Shown piece after piece: positions 36,555 to 45,819 of a stretch of 64,000 bases of DNA. Made by a program: the position numbers and the translations under genes. How positions within the stretch are numbered: position 1 is the stretch's first letter; each line of letters begins with the position of its first letter. The notes beneath the pieces were generated by a model. That model saw only the letters and a list, made by a program, of their open reading frames with translations. It had not been told where the DNA came from and made no database searches. The DNA comes from Paenarthrobacter nicotinovorans (GTDB lineage Bacteria > Actinomycetota > Actinomycetes > Actinomycetales > Micrococcaceae), in the NCBI RefSeq assembly GCF_021919345.1, contig NZ_CP089293.1, positions 1,860,001 to 1,924,000 on the forward strand, given 5' to 3'.

Positions 36555-37241
36555 TTATGGGTGTCCAGGCTTAGGCGTCGACTCCATGGCACTAAGTGCG
36601 GCTTCCGCAGCGTTTGATGCATGCACCTCACAAGCTCGCCGGGCTGCCTCGGGATCTCTAGTGATGGCCGCTGACGTGGTGATGTCCGTCAGTTCCGCCA
36701 GCATGAGCGGACTTCTCCCCGGGGAGCTTGTAGAGAGGGCCCTCAGTACTTGGGTGCGGGCATTGATTTGCCGAAGCATGCCCGAGATTTCGTTGTTGCC
36801 AGCGCCGGCCAGAAGTACCTCGTAGTAGCTGTCCTTCGCGGCGAGCAACTTCTGCGCCCCGCCTGCTGACTCTGCTCTTCGGATATCAAAAAGTCTCGCA
36901 ACGAGTTGCCCGCGCTGAGCTTCTGTGGCTCGCTCGGCGAACAGGCTTCCGGCGAGCGATTCCAAAGCGCCGCGAACTTCATAGAGACTTCGGGCTTCGG
37001 CGGGTGTGAGGGTTGCAACTTCGGGGCCCTTGTTCGGCACCGTCACTATCAGTTGCTCGGACTCCAGCTGCCGCAGCGCTTCACGAATCACTGTCCGGCT
37101 GACGGAGAACTTATCGCAAAGCGCAGTCTCGACCAGCCTCTCCCCAGGACTGTACTCGGAGGTAACGATCGCCCGGCGAAGGGCGGCTACCACCTCTTGG
37201 CGCAATGGCGCGGCCGTTCGCTGGATTGCTTCCGAAATCAT
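36555..37241 (-). CDS. GntR-family regulator (FCD), close paralogue of the 55853-56530 gene
   Basis: 228-residue FCD-type GntR regulator. I chose ATG 37241 with GAGGGTCGAGA upstream. The wHTH segment includes IQRTAAPLRQEVVAALRR and SVSRTVIREALRQLESE. Residues 1-85 are almost the same as in the regulator at 55853-56530 and the ligand domains are also alignable throughout, so the two arose by duplication. It follows the NTF2-like and aldehyde dehydrogenase genes on the same strand, after a terminator. Its ligand is probably a carboxylic acid. Confidence 0.9.
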   Translation of the reverse strand: MISEAIQRTAAPLRQEVVAALRRAIVTSEYSPGERLVETALCDKFSVSRTVIREALRQLESEQLIVTVPNKGPEVATLTPAEARSLYEVRGALESLAGSLFAERATEAQRGQLVARLFDIRRAESAGGAQKLLAAKDSYYEVLLAGAGNNEISGMLRQINARTQVLRALSTSSPGRSPLMLAELTDITTSAAITRDPEAARRACEVHASNAAEAALSAMESTPKPGHP

Positions 37242-37274
37242 TCTCGACCCTCGCGTGTTGAATACCAGTAAGAA

Positions 37275-37310
37275 CGAAAAAACCGGGGGAGGCGTAAGCC
37301 TCCCCCGGTT
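37275..37310 (-). terminator. Terminator downstream of the NTF2-like gene
   Basis: Perfect 13-bp stem (37281-37293 and 37298-37310) with a GTAA loop; the A run at 37275-37280 becomes a U tract on the minus strand. It lies 9 nt beyond the stop of the NTF2-like gene and just upstream of gntR. Confidence 0.9.
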
Positions 37311-37318
37311 CTGTTGGA

Positions 37319-37705
37319 CTAGGCCTCGTACTGGTGGTAGACCTTGGCGATGATCTTCCATTCGCCGTCCTGCTTCAACAGGGTGTGGAAGTCGGTGTAG
37401 TCAGCACCAATGGCGTCGTTTTCCATGTCGACCTTCACGACGGCAGTGGTCTGTGTGATACCGACGACGTCCACGCGGGTTTTGACGTCCGGAGCGGCGC
37501 CGTTTTCCGCGACGAAGTCGTACAGGTTCTTGATGGGGCCGCCCAGAAGCTGGCCGTTGGTGAAGCCATACATGGTGGCTTCGGCGTGGAAGGCCTCCGC
37601 GACGCCTTCGGGGCTGCCAACTCGCAGGCCTTCGACATACTTCTGAACGGTGCTGACGATCTGGTCATATTCGTCGGTCGGAACGACTTTGAGGTTCTTG
37701 GGCAT
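37319..37705 (-). CDS. NTF2-like/SnoaL-type protein (lumazine-binding-like)
   Basis: 128-residue alpha+beta barrel of the NTF2 superfamily, Lumazine_bd_2 type, with the typical pattern IVSTVQKYVEGLRVG (helix), VAEAFHAEATMYGF and the C-terminal strand GEWKIIAKVYHQYE. Such proteins are often small hydrolases, isomerases or binding proteins. The gene lies directly downstream of an aldehyde dehydrogenase gene (67 nt) and should act on the same compound; no catalytic residue set can be named. Confidence 0.8.
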   Translation of the reverse strand: MPKNLKVVPTDEYDQIVSTVQKYVEGLRVGSPEGVAEAFHAEATMYGFTNGQLLGGPIKNLYDFVAENGAAPDVKTRVDVVGITQTTAVVKVDMENDAIGADYTDFHTLLKQDGEWKIIAKVYHQYEA

Positions 37706-37772
37706 GGTTTCTCCTTGTGAATGAGCGGGTCCGGTTCCGGCACCCTGGGATGGTTTGGCTGAAGAAAAGCTG

Positions 37773-39239
37773 CTAGCGCTTCCGAATCACAACGGTTTTG
37801 TTGTTGGTGTGCGAGGCCAGGCCTTCATCACCGTGTTCGACGCTCAGGCCCGACTGCTTGTGGCCACCGAACGGTGCGTGGTCTGGGTGGCTCTGGCCCT
37901 GGTTGACCCAGACGTTGCCCGAGTCGATGCGATCCGCCACGGCCAGGGCTCGCTCCTCGTCGCGTCCCCACACAGTTGCGCCAAGGCCGAAAATGGTGGC
38001 GTTTGCGCGCTCGATGACGTCGTCGACGTCGTCGTACACGAGGACGGGTACGATCGGCCCAAAAGGTTCCTCCTGGACGATGCGGCTGTTCTCGGGAGGG
38101 TTGTTGACGATGGTGACCGGGACGAAGTTCCCGTCCAGGGACTCGTCGATGGTGCCCCCGAGCGGGACGTCGTAGCCATTGCGTCGAGTGTCTTCGAAGA
38201 GGTCGCGAAGCTTGTCGTACTGCATGCGGTTATTGATGGGACCAAGATCGCTGGTGGGATCCATGCCGTCGCCGACCTTTTGTGTCTTGGCATAGTCCAC
38301 GAGTGCGTTGACGAATTCTTCGTGGAAGGAGCGGTGCACGTAGATGCGCTTGGCCGCGATGCACCACTGACCCGAGTTTCCGAAGGCGGCGTTGAATACC
38401 TGCGGCACCGCGTCCCGCCAGTCCGCGTCCGGGAGCAGGATCGCAGGATCATTTCCACCCAGTTCGAGGGTGACCCGCTTGATGGTGCCAGCGGCCGAAG
38501 CCATGATCTTGGTACCGGTTTCCGTGGATCCCGTGAAGGTGATCATCCCGACGTCTGGGCTCTCGGTGAGGATCTGCCCAAGTTCGTTGCCGCCTGTGAC
38601 GATGTTGAAGACGCCGGGCGGGAAGACCTGGGCTGCCAGCTCCCCGATCCGCAGTGCGCAGAGCGGGGTGTAGGGAGAAGGCTTGAGAACTACGGTGTTG
38701 CCGGTGATCAGCGCGGGGACGGTCTTCCACAGAACGTGAAGGTAGGGGTAATTCCACGGAATGATGGCCCCCACAACGCCGAGTGGTGAGCGGCGAAGTT
38801 CCACGCGCTTTTCATCGTCCTCCACCAGCACCTTGTCCTCAAGCCTCGACTTGGCAGTGTTGGGGATCCAGGGATTGGCAAGGTTAACTTCGAACGTCGC
38901 CTGATTGTGCCGTGGCTTGCCCTGCTCCAGAGAGAGCAAGGTAATGAACTCTTCTTTGTGGGCCTCGAGCGCCTCGAAGAATTCGACGATGATCGCTTCG
39001 CGCTCGTCTGCGGTCAGCGCCGCCCACGCAGGGAAAGCCCGTTTGGCGGCACCGATGGCGCGTTCCATGTGTTCCCGTGTGCCCTGGGGTGCGGATGCGA
39101 GGACCGAGTTTGTGGCCGGGTTGTAGACGTCAAAATGGTCCTCGGTCTGGATGATGTTGCCATCAATGAGCAGTCCGTAGGGTCCGTTGAAGTTCGGGGG
39201 CGTGATGGTACTCGTGCCCTCCGTAATGGAAACTCCCAT
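37773..39239 (-). CDS. NAD-dependent aldehyde dehydrogenase
   Basis: 488-residue aldehyde dehydrogenase, closer to the betaine-/aromatic-aldehyde group than to GabD. Motifs: IIPWNYPYLHVLWK near 159-172, FTGSTETG near 235-242, base Glu259 (LELGGN), nucleophile Cys293 (SGQWCIAAKR) and EEPFGPIVPV. The upstream gap of 220 bp to the divergent GFA gene holds two copies of a 28-nt operator-like repeat. The substrate is unknown; the adjacent NTF2-like gene and GntR regulator belong to the same unit. Confidence 0.9.
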   Translation of the reverse strand: MGVSITEGTSTITPPNFNGPYGLLIDGNIIQTEDHFDVYNPATNSVLASAPQGTREHMERAIGAAKRAFPAWAALTADEREAIIVEFFEALEAHKEEFITLLSLEQGKPRHNQATFEVNLANPWIPNTAKSRLEDKVLVEDDEKRVELRRSPLGVVGAIIPWNYPYLHVLWKTVPALITGNTVVLKPSPYTPLCALRIGELAAQVFPPGVFNIVTGGNELGQILTESPDVGMITFTGSTETGTKIMASAAGTIKRVTLELGGNDPAILLPDADWRDAVPQVFNAAFGNSGQWCIAAKRIYVHRSFHEEFVNALVDYAKTQKVGDGMDPTSDLGPINNRMQYDKLRDLFEDTRRNGYDVPLGGTIDESLDGNFVPVTIVNNPPENSRIVQEEPFGPIVPVLVYDDVDDVIERANATIFGLGATVWGRDEERALAVADRIDSGNVWVNQGQSHPDHAPFGGHKQSGLSVEHGDEGLASHTNNKTVVIRKR

Positions 39240-39293
39240 GTGATCTCTCCTATCATGCGGCGGCTTGCCGTGGAGCGGTGAACAAAACGAATG

Positions 39294-39321
39294 CTGAAAC
39301 AGATTCGGGTTTCAGTTTAGG
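39294..39321. repeat. Operator-like repeat, copy 1 (CTGAAA-N10-TTTCAGTTTAGG)
   Basis: Inverted hexamers CTGAAA (39294-39299) and TTTCAG (39310-39315) separated by 10 nt and followed by TTTAGG. A second copy begins exactly 66 bp downstream, so both lie on the same face of the helix. Located between the divergent aldehyde dehydrogenase and GFA genes. Confidence 0.65.
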
Positions 39322-39359
39322 GGCGCAGGGACTGGACACGCAAGACCTTTTGCCAAATT

Positions 39360-39387
39360 CTGAAATACGATATTGTTTCAGTTTAGG
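39360..39387. repeat. Operator-like repeat, copy 2 (CTGAAA-N10-TTTCAGTTTAGG)
   Basis: CTGAAA (39360-39365), 10-nt spacer, TTTCAG (39376-39381) and TTTAGG (39382-39387), matching copy 1 in both arms and the trailing hexamer but differing in the spacer. This conservation pattern, arms but not spacer, is what a dimeric regulator site would show. Confidence 0.65.
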
Positions 39388-39458
39388 ATGTGATGATCGA
39401 CACGACAGCAGTGCGACCTCCCCTGAAGTCCCTTACCAATGAAGCTCAAGGAGCAGAC

Positions 39459-39872
39459 ATGAAACTCGACGGACAGTGCCTATGCGGTGAAGTCACCTAC
39501 ACGATTGACAGCGAACCGAAGTTCACGGCCTTGTGTCATTGCACCGATTGCCAGCGTCAGACCGGCGGCGCGTACTCGTTGGTCATCGGCGTTGACGACG
39601 ACAAGCTGACAATCACCGGCGACGCGGTGAAAACGTTCATCACCGTCGGCGCTGAGCACAAGACCAACACCAACCGGTCATTCTGCGGGGAATGCGGTTC
39701 GCCAATTGTTGGCCGCATCGACGCGATGCCTGGATTGGCCTTCGTCAAAGCGGGAACACTCAACGACACGTCGTGGCTCAAGCCGACGGTGGAAGTTTGG
39801 TGCCGGTCCGCCCAGCCCTGGGTCGAGGCTCTCCCGGGTGCCGAGCGGTACGACGGCGACATCCCGGCCTGA
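39459..39872 (+). CDS. GFA-family zinc protein
   Basis: 137-residue protein of the glutathione-dependent formaldehyde-activating enzyme fold (GFA/CENP-V). Zinc-ligand cysteines are arranged as CLCGEV, CHCTDCQ and CGECGSP. I chose ATG 39459, with AAGGAG upstream. Actinobacteria generally lack glutathione, so the name should not be taken as function; the fold binds small thiol adducts or acts as a general zinc scaffold. It stands just before an EgtA-type glutamate-cysteine ligase gene, which might relate to thiol metabolism, and may be controlled by the repeats upstream. Confidence 0.87.
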   Translation: MKLDGQCLCGEVTYTIDSEPKFTALCHCTDCQRQTGGAYSLVIGVDDDKLTITGDAVKTFITVGAEHKTNTNRSFCGECGSPIVGRIDAMPGLAFVKAGTLNDTSWLKPTVEVWCRSAQPWVEALPGAERYDGDIPA

Positions 39873-39981
39873 TTCGGGCCTGCGCGCCGGAGGCCGCGCA
39901 GAGTTGGGGTTTGGGTGGATCGCTTCCTGGAGGTGGTCCACCCAGACCCCTTTCTCTATTTTTCGAAAGGACCAAAACCTG

Positions 39982-41280
39982 ATGACGTCCACCGGGATTC
40001 TCCGCGGCCATAACACCACCGCCGACCAGCAGGAAGCACCCCTTACGGTCGCTGCGGCCGAGGAGTGGATTCAGCGCACATGCTTCTCGACCGGCCCTGC
40101 CGGGCGCATCGGTCTCGAACTTGAGCTGCTCATGGGTCGAATCGGCGACCCCTCCTTGCAGCGTCCGTTTGCTGACGACAACTACCGGCGCTTGTTCTCG
40201 GAACTGCGGCCTCTGGACGTTCATGGAAATCTTACTCTGGAACCTGGTGGTCAGCTTGAGCTGAGCTCGCACCCCGAGGCCTCTTTGCGGGACGTCATTA
40301 CATCGGTGCACGGCAGCCTGAAACTGTTGCGGGAGCAGGCGGCCGACCTGGATGCAATCCTCGTGGGTGCAGGAGTGTCCCCACACCTGGAGCCCAGGCG
40401 GATTACGCAAGCCCCACGTTACGCTGCCATGGAAAAGTATTTTGAACCGTGGGCGCCGGCGGGCCAAACCATGATGTGTTCCACAGCGTCAGTGCAGATC
40501 AACGTCGAGGCTGGGGCGGACGACGTCGAAATCCGTCATCGGTGGAACCTGCTGTATTCAATAGGGCCAGTGCTGGCAGCGACGTTCGCGAACTCGGGCT
40601 GGATCGGTGGTCGACGAAGTGGTTGGAAGAGCACACGGCTTGCGGCATGGCTCGCTCTGGACCCGGCCAGGACTGGAGTGCCGCCCTTCAGCGCTGCCCA
40701 GGATCCCGGAGTGTCTTACTCCCGATGGGCCTTGGACGCCCCCCTGATGATGATTCGGCGCGACGCGGGGGAGTGGCAAGCCCCGGCTGGCCTGACGTTC
40801 CGCGATTGGCTCCGTCTGGGGACAGCAGTGGTACCGGACCGACCCCCGGCAAACCTTGAGGACTTGAAGCAGCATTTGAGCACTCTCTTCCCCCATGTCC
40901 GGCCCAAAGGGTACTTCGAGATCAGATACATCGATGCCCAGCCCGGCTGCTGGTGGGCTGTTCCCGCCGCCGTAGTTTCCGCGCTCATCGCCAATCCCGC
41001 TGTCTCGGACCAAGCCAGAGGTATCTGTGCCGGTTCCCCGGACTGGGAAGTCTCTGCGCGTCTTGGGCTGGAGGATCCGGGAATTGCATCCCGGGCCGTG
41101 CAATTGATGTCGCTGGCTGCGGACGAGCTCCTGAATGATCCTGCTACGGCCAACCTTGCCAGGCAGGTTGAGGAATACGCGGAAACGTGGACTCTGCGGA
41201 GCCTGGCGCCCGCAGATGATCAACCGTCGGCCTGGGCAACCCGCAAGCAGGGCTGTGCCCTGGATACAGGCAGCTGCTAA
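39982..41280 (+). CDS. egtA: Glutamate-cysteine ligase, EgtA type
   Basis: ATP-dependent ligase forming gamma-glutamylcysteine, the first step towards ergothioneine when EgtB-E are present. The 432-residue protein begins its catalytic domain with RIGLELELLMGR, continues with LTLEPGGQLELSS, a substrate segment MMCSTASVQINVE, TRLAAWLALDPARTGVPP and the late motif GYFEIRYIDAQPGCWW, all typical of EgtA. ATG 39982 with GAAAGGA upstream. egtB, egtC and egtD are not adjacent, so either they lie elsewhere or the enzyme glutamylates another amine. Its stop overlaps the convergent LuxR gene by 4 nt. Confidence 0.82.
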   Translation: MTSTGILRGHNTTADQQEAPLTVAAAEEWIQRTCFSTGPAGRIGLELELLMGRIGDPSLQRPFADDNYRRLFSELRPLDVHGNLTLEPGGQLELSSHPEASLRDVITSVHGSLKLLREQAADLDAILVGAGVSPHLEPRRITQAPRYAAMEKYFEPWAPAGQTMMCSTASVQINVEAGADDVEIRHRWNLLYSIGPVLAATFANSGWIGGRRSGWKSTRLAAWLALDPARTGVPPFSAAQDPGVSYSRWALDAPLMMIRRDAGEWQAPAGLTFRDWLRLGTAVVPDRPPANLEDLKQHLSTLFPHVRPKGYFEIRYIDAQPGCWWAVPAAVVSALIANPAVSDQARGICAGSPDWEVSARLGLEDPGIASRAVQLMSLAADELLNDPATANLARQVEEYAETWTLRSLAPADDQPSAWATRKQGCALDTGSC

Positions 41281-41963
41281 ATCAACCCAAGGTCTGTGGC
41301 AACAATGACAGCGCGCGTTCTGGTTGTCGAAGAAAGTTTGCCGCGCGCGTTCTCCATGTGCGTGGAAACCGTGCGTGGTGAGAGAAAGAGTTCGCTGGCA
41401 ATTTGCGTGTCCGTCAGACCCCTCTTGACCATCCGGAGGATCTCCAACTCACGCGGAGTAAGCCCCAGGCTGCGGCTTTGCCTGGCGCGTTCGACCATCT
41501 CTGCAAGTACCGGTCGCAGAGCCGTCAACATAGGTGCCGTGAGGGCAGGCCAGGCCGCGCGATCGGTACTGAGGTTGCAAGTTCCCACGATCTGTCCCTT
41601 GACTGTCAGGGGCATCGTGACTCCGTTGTTGAACCCTTCTGGTCCGAAATGCAGAAGCGCGGGCGCTGAGGCCCGGTAGCCTGGGAGGTTATCCCAGTCA
41701 TAAATGGTGGACTCATCCCGCAGTGCTTGTCTGGCCGCTTTGTCGTGGAGAAGCAGATCCCGGGTGATGTAGTCCACAACGCTGTCCCTGTAGCCCGAAC
41801 TTCCCACCGCGATGTGGGTCTGAGCCATAGGATCCACGTACGTCAGAAGGATCGCCCCCGCACCGCTTTCGAAGCGAACGAGGTCGAAGTATGCGTTGCG
41901 CCGGCGAATAATGTCTTCGCTTTGCAGGTCCTGCAAGATGAGAACCCGGGACGCGGAGTCCAT
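41277..41963 (-). CDS. LuxR-family regulator with GAF-like sensor domain
   Basis: 228-residue regulator: a GAF-like ligand domain (about residues 15-155) and a C-terminal LuxR HTH (about 165-228) with LTPRELEILRMVKRGLTDTQIASELFLSPRTVSTHMENARGKL-type helices. No receiver Asp, so it is not a two-component regulator. I chose ATG 41963 with GGAGG a few bases upstream. It is divergent from the Rbs-type ABC transporter operon and tail-to-tail with egtA; it probably activates the transporter in response to a small molecule. Confidence 0.88.
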   Translation of the reverse strand: MDSASRVLILQDLQSEDIIRRRNAYFDLVRFESGAGAILLTYVDPMAQTHIAVGSSGYRDSVVDYITRDLLLHDKAARQALRDESTIYDWDNLPGYRASAPALLHFGPEGFNNGVTMPLTVKGQIVGTCNLSTDRAAWPALTAPMLTALRPVLAEMVERARQSRSLGLTPRELEILRMVKRGLTDTQIASELFLSPRTVSTHMENARGKLSSTTRTRAVIVATDLGLI

Positions 41964-42211
41964 GTGGCCTCCATGGTTCGTAGGGAAAAGCTCACGTTGG
42001 TTGTCAGATAAAACCAGCGGCGACAATGACCCGGACAGCAAGTCTGTGGGGGTTTCGCATGAAGGGCTCGCACTTTGTAAAGCGATCCGGATCACAAATA
42101 TACGTGAAATCACCGATGGTAGCCAGAGCGGGCCCTTCCTAGGCTGGATCTACTCCCCAGGAATCACCACCCTGCGGCCCCACATTCCATCGCCCAGGAG
42201 GCTCACAAACT

Positions 42212-43210
42212 ATGCATCTCAAACCAACCCTCATTGCAGGTGTGGCGGCTTTGGCCCTGGCGTCTACGGCTTCGCTTTCGGCCTGCAGCGCACCAGCATC
42301 CAGCTCTGCCAACGCCGAATGCTCGAAGACGTACACCGTCGGTTTCAGTCACCCGATTGGCGAAGCCGAGGTGATCAAAGCTTTGAAGTCATTGGCCAAG
42401 GAGTACGCCACCAAAGTTGGTTGCGTCGACCTGCTTCTGGACAACACCACCGGAATGAAATTGGAAAGCCAGCGTGCCACGGTTGAAAGCTGGGTGACGC
42501 AGCACGTGGACGCCATCGTCCTTTGGCCAGTCGACTCGACGGCTTTCGCCGGACTCCAGAAGCAGGCACAGAGCCAGGGCACCAAGTGGCTCACGTATTT
42601 GACCAGCATGGACGGACAAGACGGCAGCGTCGGCTTTGATAACAAGCTCCAAGGAGAGCAGATCGCGGCGGATGTCACAGCGTGGATCGGGAAAAACTAC
42701 CCCGACGGCGGTGCAACAGCCGCGGTCACTACGCTGACTACGCTGCCGCCTTCGCGACCCAGATACGAACTTCCCATCAAAGCCATTGAAGAGGCCGGCC
42801 TCAAAGTTGTTTCTGAACAGAACTGCACGGATCAAGCATGCGGTCTTCAAATTGCGGAAGATGCCCTGCGCGAGCACCCCGATTTGCGCATCTTCATTGG
42901 GCTCAGCGACGAGTCCGCCATCGGCGCGATGAAGGCCTTCAAGAACGCTGGAATCGACCCAAACACCGTCTACATAGCTGGCCAGGATGGCTCACCTGAG
43001 GGTCTGGCCGCGGTCAAGGAAGGCGGCATGTACCGGGCAAGCTCCGCGATACCTATGGATGCCCTGGCAGCGTCCATCGTTGACGCAGCCCTGGCCGCCG
43101 TTACTGGTGAGGGCGAGCCCAATCTCGTTACTCCGACGGTTCTGGCAAAGGCCGACAACCCGCAGCTGGTAGCCGATCTCATCGGGAACTTTGAGCGCAA
43201 GGGCCAATGA
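42212..43210 (+). CDS. Sugar-type ABC substrate-binding lipoprotein (Peripla_BP_4)
   Basis: 332-residue solute-binding protein of the RbsB/XylF fold. The signal peptide ends with the lipobox SLSAC (about Cys25). The typical first-domain strand TYTVGFSHPIGEAEVIKALK and the hinge segments VDAIVLWPVDSTAF and VYIAGQDGSPEGL are present. CAGGAGG lies 9-10 nt before the ATG. First gene of a three-gene importer operon. Such CUT2 systems carry pentoses, inositol, purine nucleosides or autoinducer-type sugars; the amidase gene following the operon suggests an amide- or amine-containing ligand, which is inference. Confidence 0.9.
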   Translation: MHLKPTLIAGVAALALASTASLSACSAPASSSANAECSKTYTVGFSHPIGEAEVIKALKSLAKEYATKVGCVDLLLDNTTGMKLESQRATVESWVTQHVDAIVLWPVDSTAFAGLQKQAQSQGTKWLTYLTSMDGQDGSVGFDNKLQGEQIAADVTAWIGKNYPDGGATAAVTTLTTLPPSRPRYELPIKAIEEAGLKVVSEQNCTDQACGLQIAEDALREHPDLRIFIGLSDESAIGAMKAFKNAGIDPNTVYIAGQDGSPEGLAAVKEGGMYRASSAIPMDALAASIVDAALAAVTGEGEPNLVTPTVLAKADNPQLVADLIGNFERKGQ

Positions 43211-43211
43211 A

Positions 43212-44753
43212 ATGCCACGGGACGCTGTGATTGAGGAAGATTCCGTGAATTTCGGCCTTGTGCTATCGGGAATCCGCAAATCGTATGGAGCGAATCACGT
43301 GCTGCGGGGCATCGACATGAATATTCCTGCGGGCACGGTTCATGCGCTTCTTGGTGCGAATGGTGCGGGGAAGTCGACACTGTTGGGTTGCCTCAGCGGA
43401 GCCACCAGTCCTGACGACGGTGAAATCGTCATCGGGGGACGCCCATACCGTGGGCTTACGCCGACACAAGCTTTTGAAGCTGGATGCGCCATCATCTACC
43501 AGCATTTTCAGCTCATCGCGTCGCTCTCCGTCGCGGACAACATATTTCTCGGCCAAGAGCGTCGTACCGTCCTCGGGGCGATCGATACCCGCCGGCAGGA
43601 GCGTGAAGCACAAAACATCCTCGAATCTCTGGACGTGGACATAAACCCCAAATCCTTGGTCGGTTCATTATCAGTGGGGGAGCAGCAGATCGTTGAAATC
43701 GCTCGGGCGTTGCGACGGAAACCGGACCTTCTCATTTTGGATGAACCAACGGCAGCCCTCGGCCCTCATGAAGTAACGGCCCTGATCCGGCTCGTGCGCC
43801 GGCTGGCCACGACGCAGGGACTCACCGTTATCTACGTGACGCACCTGCTGAACGAGGTGTTGCAGGTCGCCGACGCTGTAACTGTCCTCCGCGACGGCCG
43901 GGTGCACTGGACCCGGGATCGCCTGGACCTTCAAATGGTGGACCTGGTTGATGGCATCTCTCCGGGCAGCTCACTGACCGGCCGGGCATCAGACTGCGAA
44001 CCAGGCGCGCCGATGCTGCAGTTGGAGGCACTACAGTGCTCCTTCACGGGGCCTTTGACGACGACAGTGCATGCCAATGAAATCGTCGGACTGTTCGGGC
44101 TGTTGGGCTCGGGACGAACGAACCTTCTGGAGTCTCTGGCAGGAGTAAGGAGACCCGTGGGAGGGGGCATCAGCCTGTCGCGGACGTCCCCTGCCTCCAC
44201 TCGGTCTAAGTCACTGAGGGCAGGCATTTCCTTGGTGGCTTCCGATCGAAAAGAACAGTCGCTTTTCGGCAGCATGACGGCTGAAGAAAACGTACTTCTT
44301 CCGCACTACCACCAGCTCTCACGTGGATTTCGTAGCCGTGGCCGCGAACGGGCGGCCTTTCTTGAGACGGCCGGGAGGATCCGGCTGAGTCCGATGTCTC
44401 CAGGGAATCCAGCGGATTCGTTCTCGGGGGGAAATGCCCAAAAGCTGGTGGTGGGGCGTTGGGCCGGTGACCTTGGCGACACATCGGTTCTGCTCCTGGA
44501 TGAACCAACTCAAGGGGTGGACATCGGATCCCGACACGAGATCTACGAATTACTCCGCGAGTTTGTCTCCGGTCCTGAGCGATGCGTGATCTTCGCGAGC
44601 AGCGAACCCGAGGAAATCCTCGCGCTTGCCACCCGTGTCTTCGTTCTGGTGGACGGAGTGCCCAGGGAAATCGCCCCCGAAGACATCACAGAAAATTACC
44701 TACTGTCAGCTGCCCAAGGCAGTTCTGGCGAAGCGGAAGGAACATCAAAGTGA
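43212..44753 (+). CDS. CUT2 ABC transporter ATPase with two nucleotide-binding domains
   Basis: RbsA/MglA-type protein of about 513 residues with duplicated ABC modules. The first has Walker A GANGAGKST, signature LSVGEQQIVEIARAL and Walker B LLILDEPTAALG; the second has the degenerate P-loop GLLGSGRTN, signature FSGGNAQKLVVGRW and LLLDEPTQGVD. ATG 43212 lies 1 nt after the previous stop; GTG 43245, preceded by GAGGAAGA, is an equally good start. It overlaps the permease gene by 4 nt. Confidence 0.9.
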   Translation: MPRDAVIEEDSVNFGLVLSGIRKSYGANHVLRGIDMNIPAGTVHALLGANGAGKSTLLGCLSGATSPDDGEIVIGGRPYRGLTPTQAFEAGCAIIYQHFQLIASLSVADNIFLGQERRTVLGAIDTRRQEREAQNILESLDVDINPKSLVGSLSVGEQQIVEIARALRRKPDLLILDEPTAALGPHEVTALIRLVRRLATTQGLTVIYVTHLLNEVLQVADAVTVLRDGRVHWTRDRLDLQMVDLVDGISPGSSLTGRASDCEPGAPMLQLEALQCSFTGPLTTTVHANEIVGLFGLLGSGRTNLLESLAGVRRPVGGGISLSRTSPASTRSKSLRAGISLVASDRKEQSLFGSMTAEENVLLPHYHQLSRGFRSRGRERAAFLETAGRIRLSPMSPGNPADSFSGGNAQKLVVGRWAGDLGDTSVLLLDEPTQGVDIGSRHEIYELLREFVSGPERCVIFASSEPEEILALATRVFVLVDGVPREIAPEDITENYLLSAAQGSSGEAEGTSK

Positions 44754-45763
44754 CTACGTTGGAGTCCACCACCAAGAGTCCCCCAAGCAACAGCCCAGGG
44801 ATCAAACAGCCTGGCCTCACCGGCAAAAAGCTGGTTCTTCAGGGCATCAACTGGTTTATGCCGGCCGCCACCCTTGGTCTCATGGTGTATTTCTCTCTGG
44901 CGACCAAGTCTTTCCTTACCGGCGGCAACCTCCTGGCGGTACTAACCCAGAATGGGCCCACCTTCATAGTGGCCGTGGTGGCTGCAGTGTTGCTGATGGC
45001 CGGATTCGTAGATCTGTCCGTCGGTTCGACGTTGGCCTTGGCCGGAGTGTGCTCCGGGCTGACGTTCCTGAGTTCCGGTCTCATCCCCGGGCTCTTAGTA
45101 GGAATCGCAGTAGGTACAGCAATCGGCGCCATCAATGGATTGTTGATTGGATGGCTGGAACTGTCTCCCTTGGTAGTAACGCTGGGAATGCTCGCAGCTA
45201 CGCGGGGTGTTGCTCAGTACCTTGCCCCCGATTCGCTCTACGGTTTTCCATCTGACGTCAATGTCCTGGGCAATGGCTCCATTTTCGGTGTGTCCTATCT
45301 GGGCCTCGCAGCCTTGTTGGTCATCGGCGCAGCACTGCTCACCATGAATCGTCTCCCTGTTGGCCGCAAAATCATCGCAATCGGGGTGAATGCGAGGGCT
45401 TCCTACCTTGTAGGCATCCCGGTCAAACGCTTGTCAGTGCTTCTCTACGTTGTTGTAGGACTGGCGGCAGGTATTGCAGGTGTCCTGCAGGTGGCGAGAC
45501 TGGACAGTGCCCCCTCGGGCACTCTGGGGGTCGGATTCGAAGTGACCGTATTGACCGCCGTGCTCCTTGGCGGTGTGCCGTTCAACGGTGGACGTGGCAG
45601 CGTCCTTCGCGTGGTTCTTGGAGTATGGCTCATCGCCATCCTTAAGAACGGGCTAACGCTACTCAACTTGGGGCCGGAAATCGCCGGAATCGTGACGGGC
45701 AGTGTACTGGTCCTGGCCGCCGGCCTTGAGGCCATCCGCTTCTGGGTGCAGCGGTCCAAGTGA
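44750..45763 (+). CDS. CUT2 ABC transporter permease (RbsC-type)
   Basis: 337-residue membrane permease with eight to ten hydrophobic segments and the family motifs GFVDLSVGSTLALAGVC and GGVPFNGGRGS. GTG start in a GTGA overlap with the ATPase gene, GGAAGGA eight bases upstream. Only one permease gene is present, implying a homodimer as in the ribose system. The downstream amidase gene begins 56 nt after its stop. Confidence 0.92.
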   Translation: MTTLESTTKSPPSNSPGIKQPGLTGKKLVLQGINWFMPAATLGLMVYFSLATKSFLTGGNLLAVLTQNGPTFIVAVVAAVLLMAGFVDLSVGSTLALAGVCSGLTFLSSGLIPGLLVGIAVGTAIGAINGLLIGWLELSPLVVTLGMLAATRGVAQYLAPDSLYGFPSDVNVLGNGSIFGVSYLGLAALLVIGAALLTMNRLPVGRKIIAIGVNARASYLVGIPVKRLSVLLYVVVGLAAGIAGVLQVARLDSAPSGTLGVGFEVTVLTAVLLGGVPFNGGRGSVLRVVLGVWLIAILKNGLTLLNLGPEIAGIVTGSVLVLAAGLEAIRFWVQRSK

Positions 45764-45819
45764 CGCACTCAGCGAACAGCCACGACTACACCCCAAACCT
45801 CAAACCCAAGGAGAGCATC

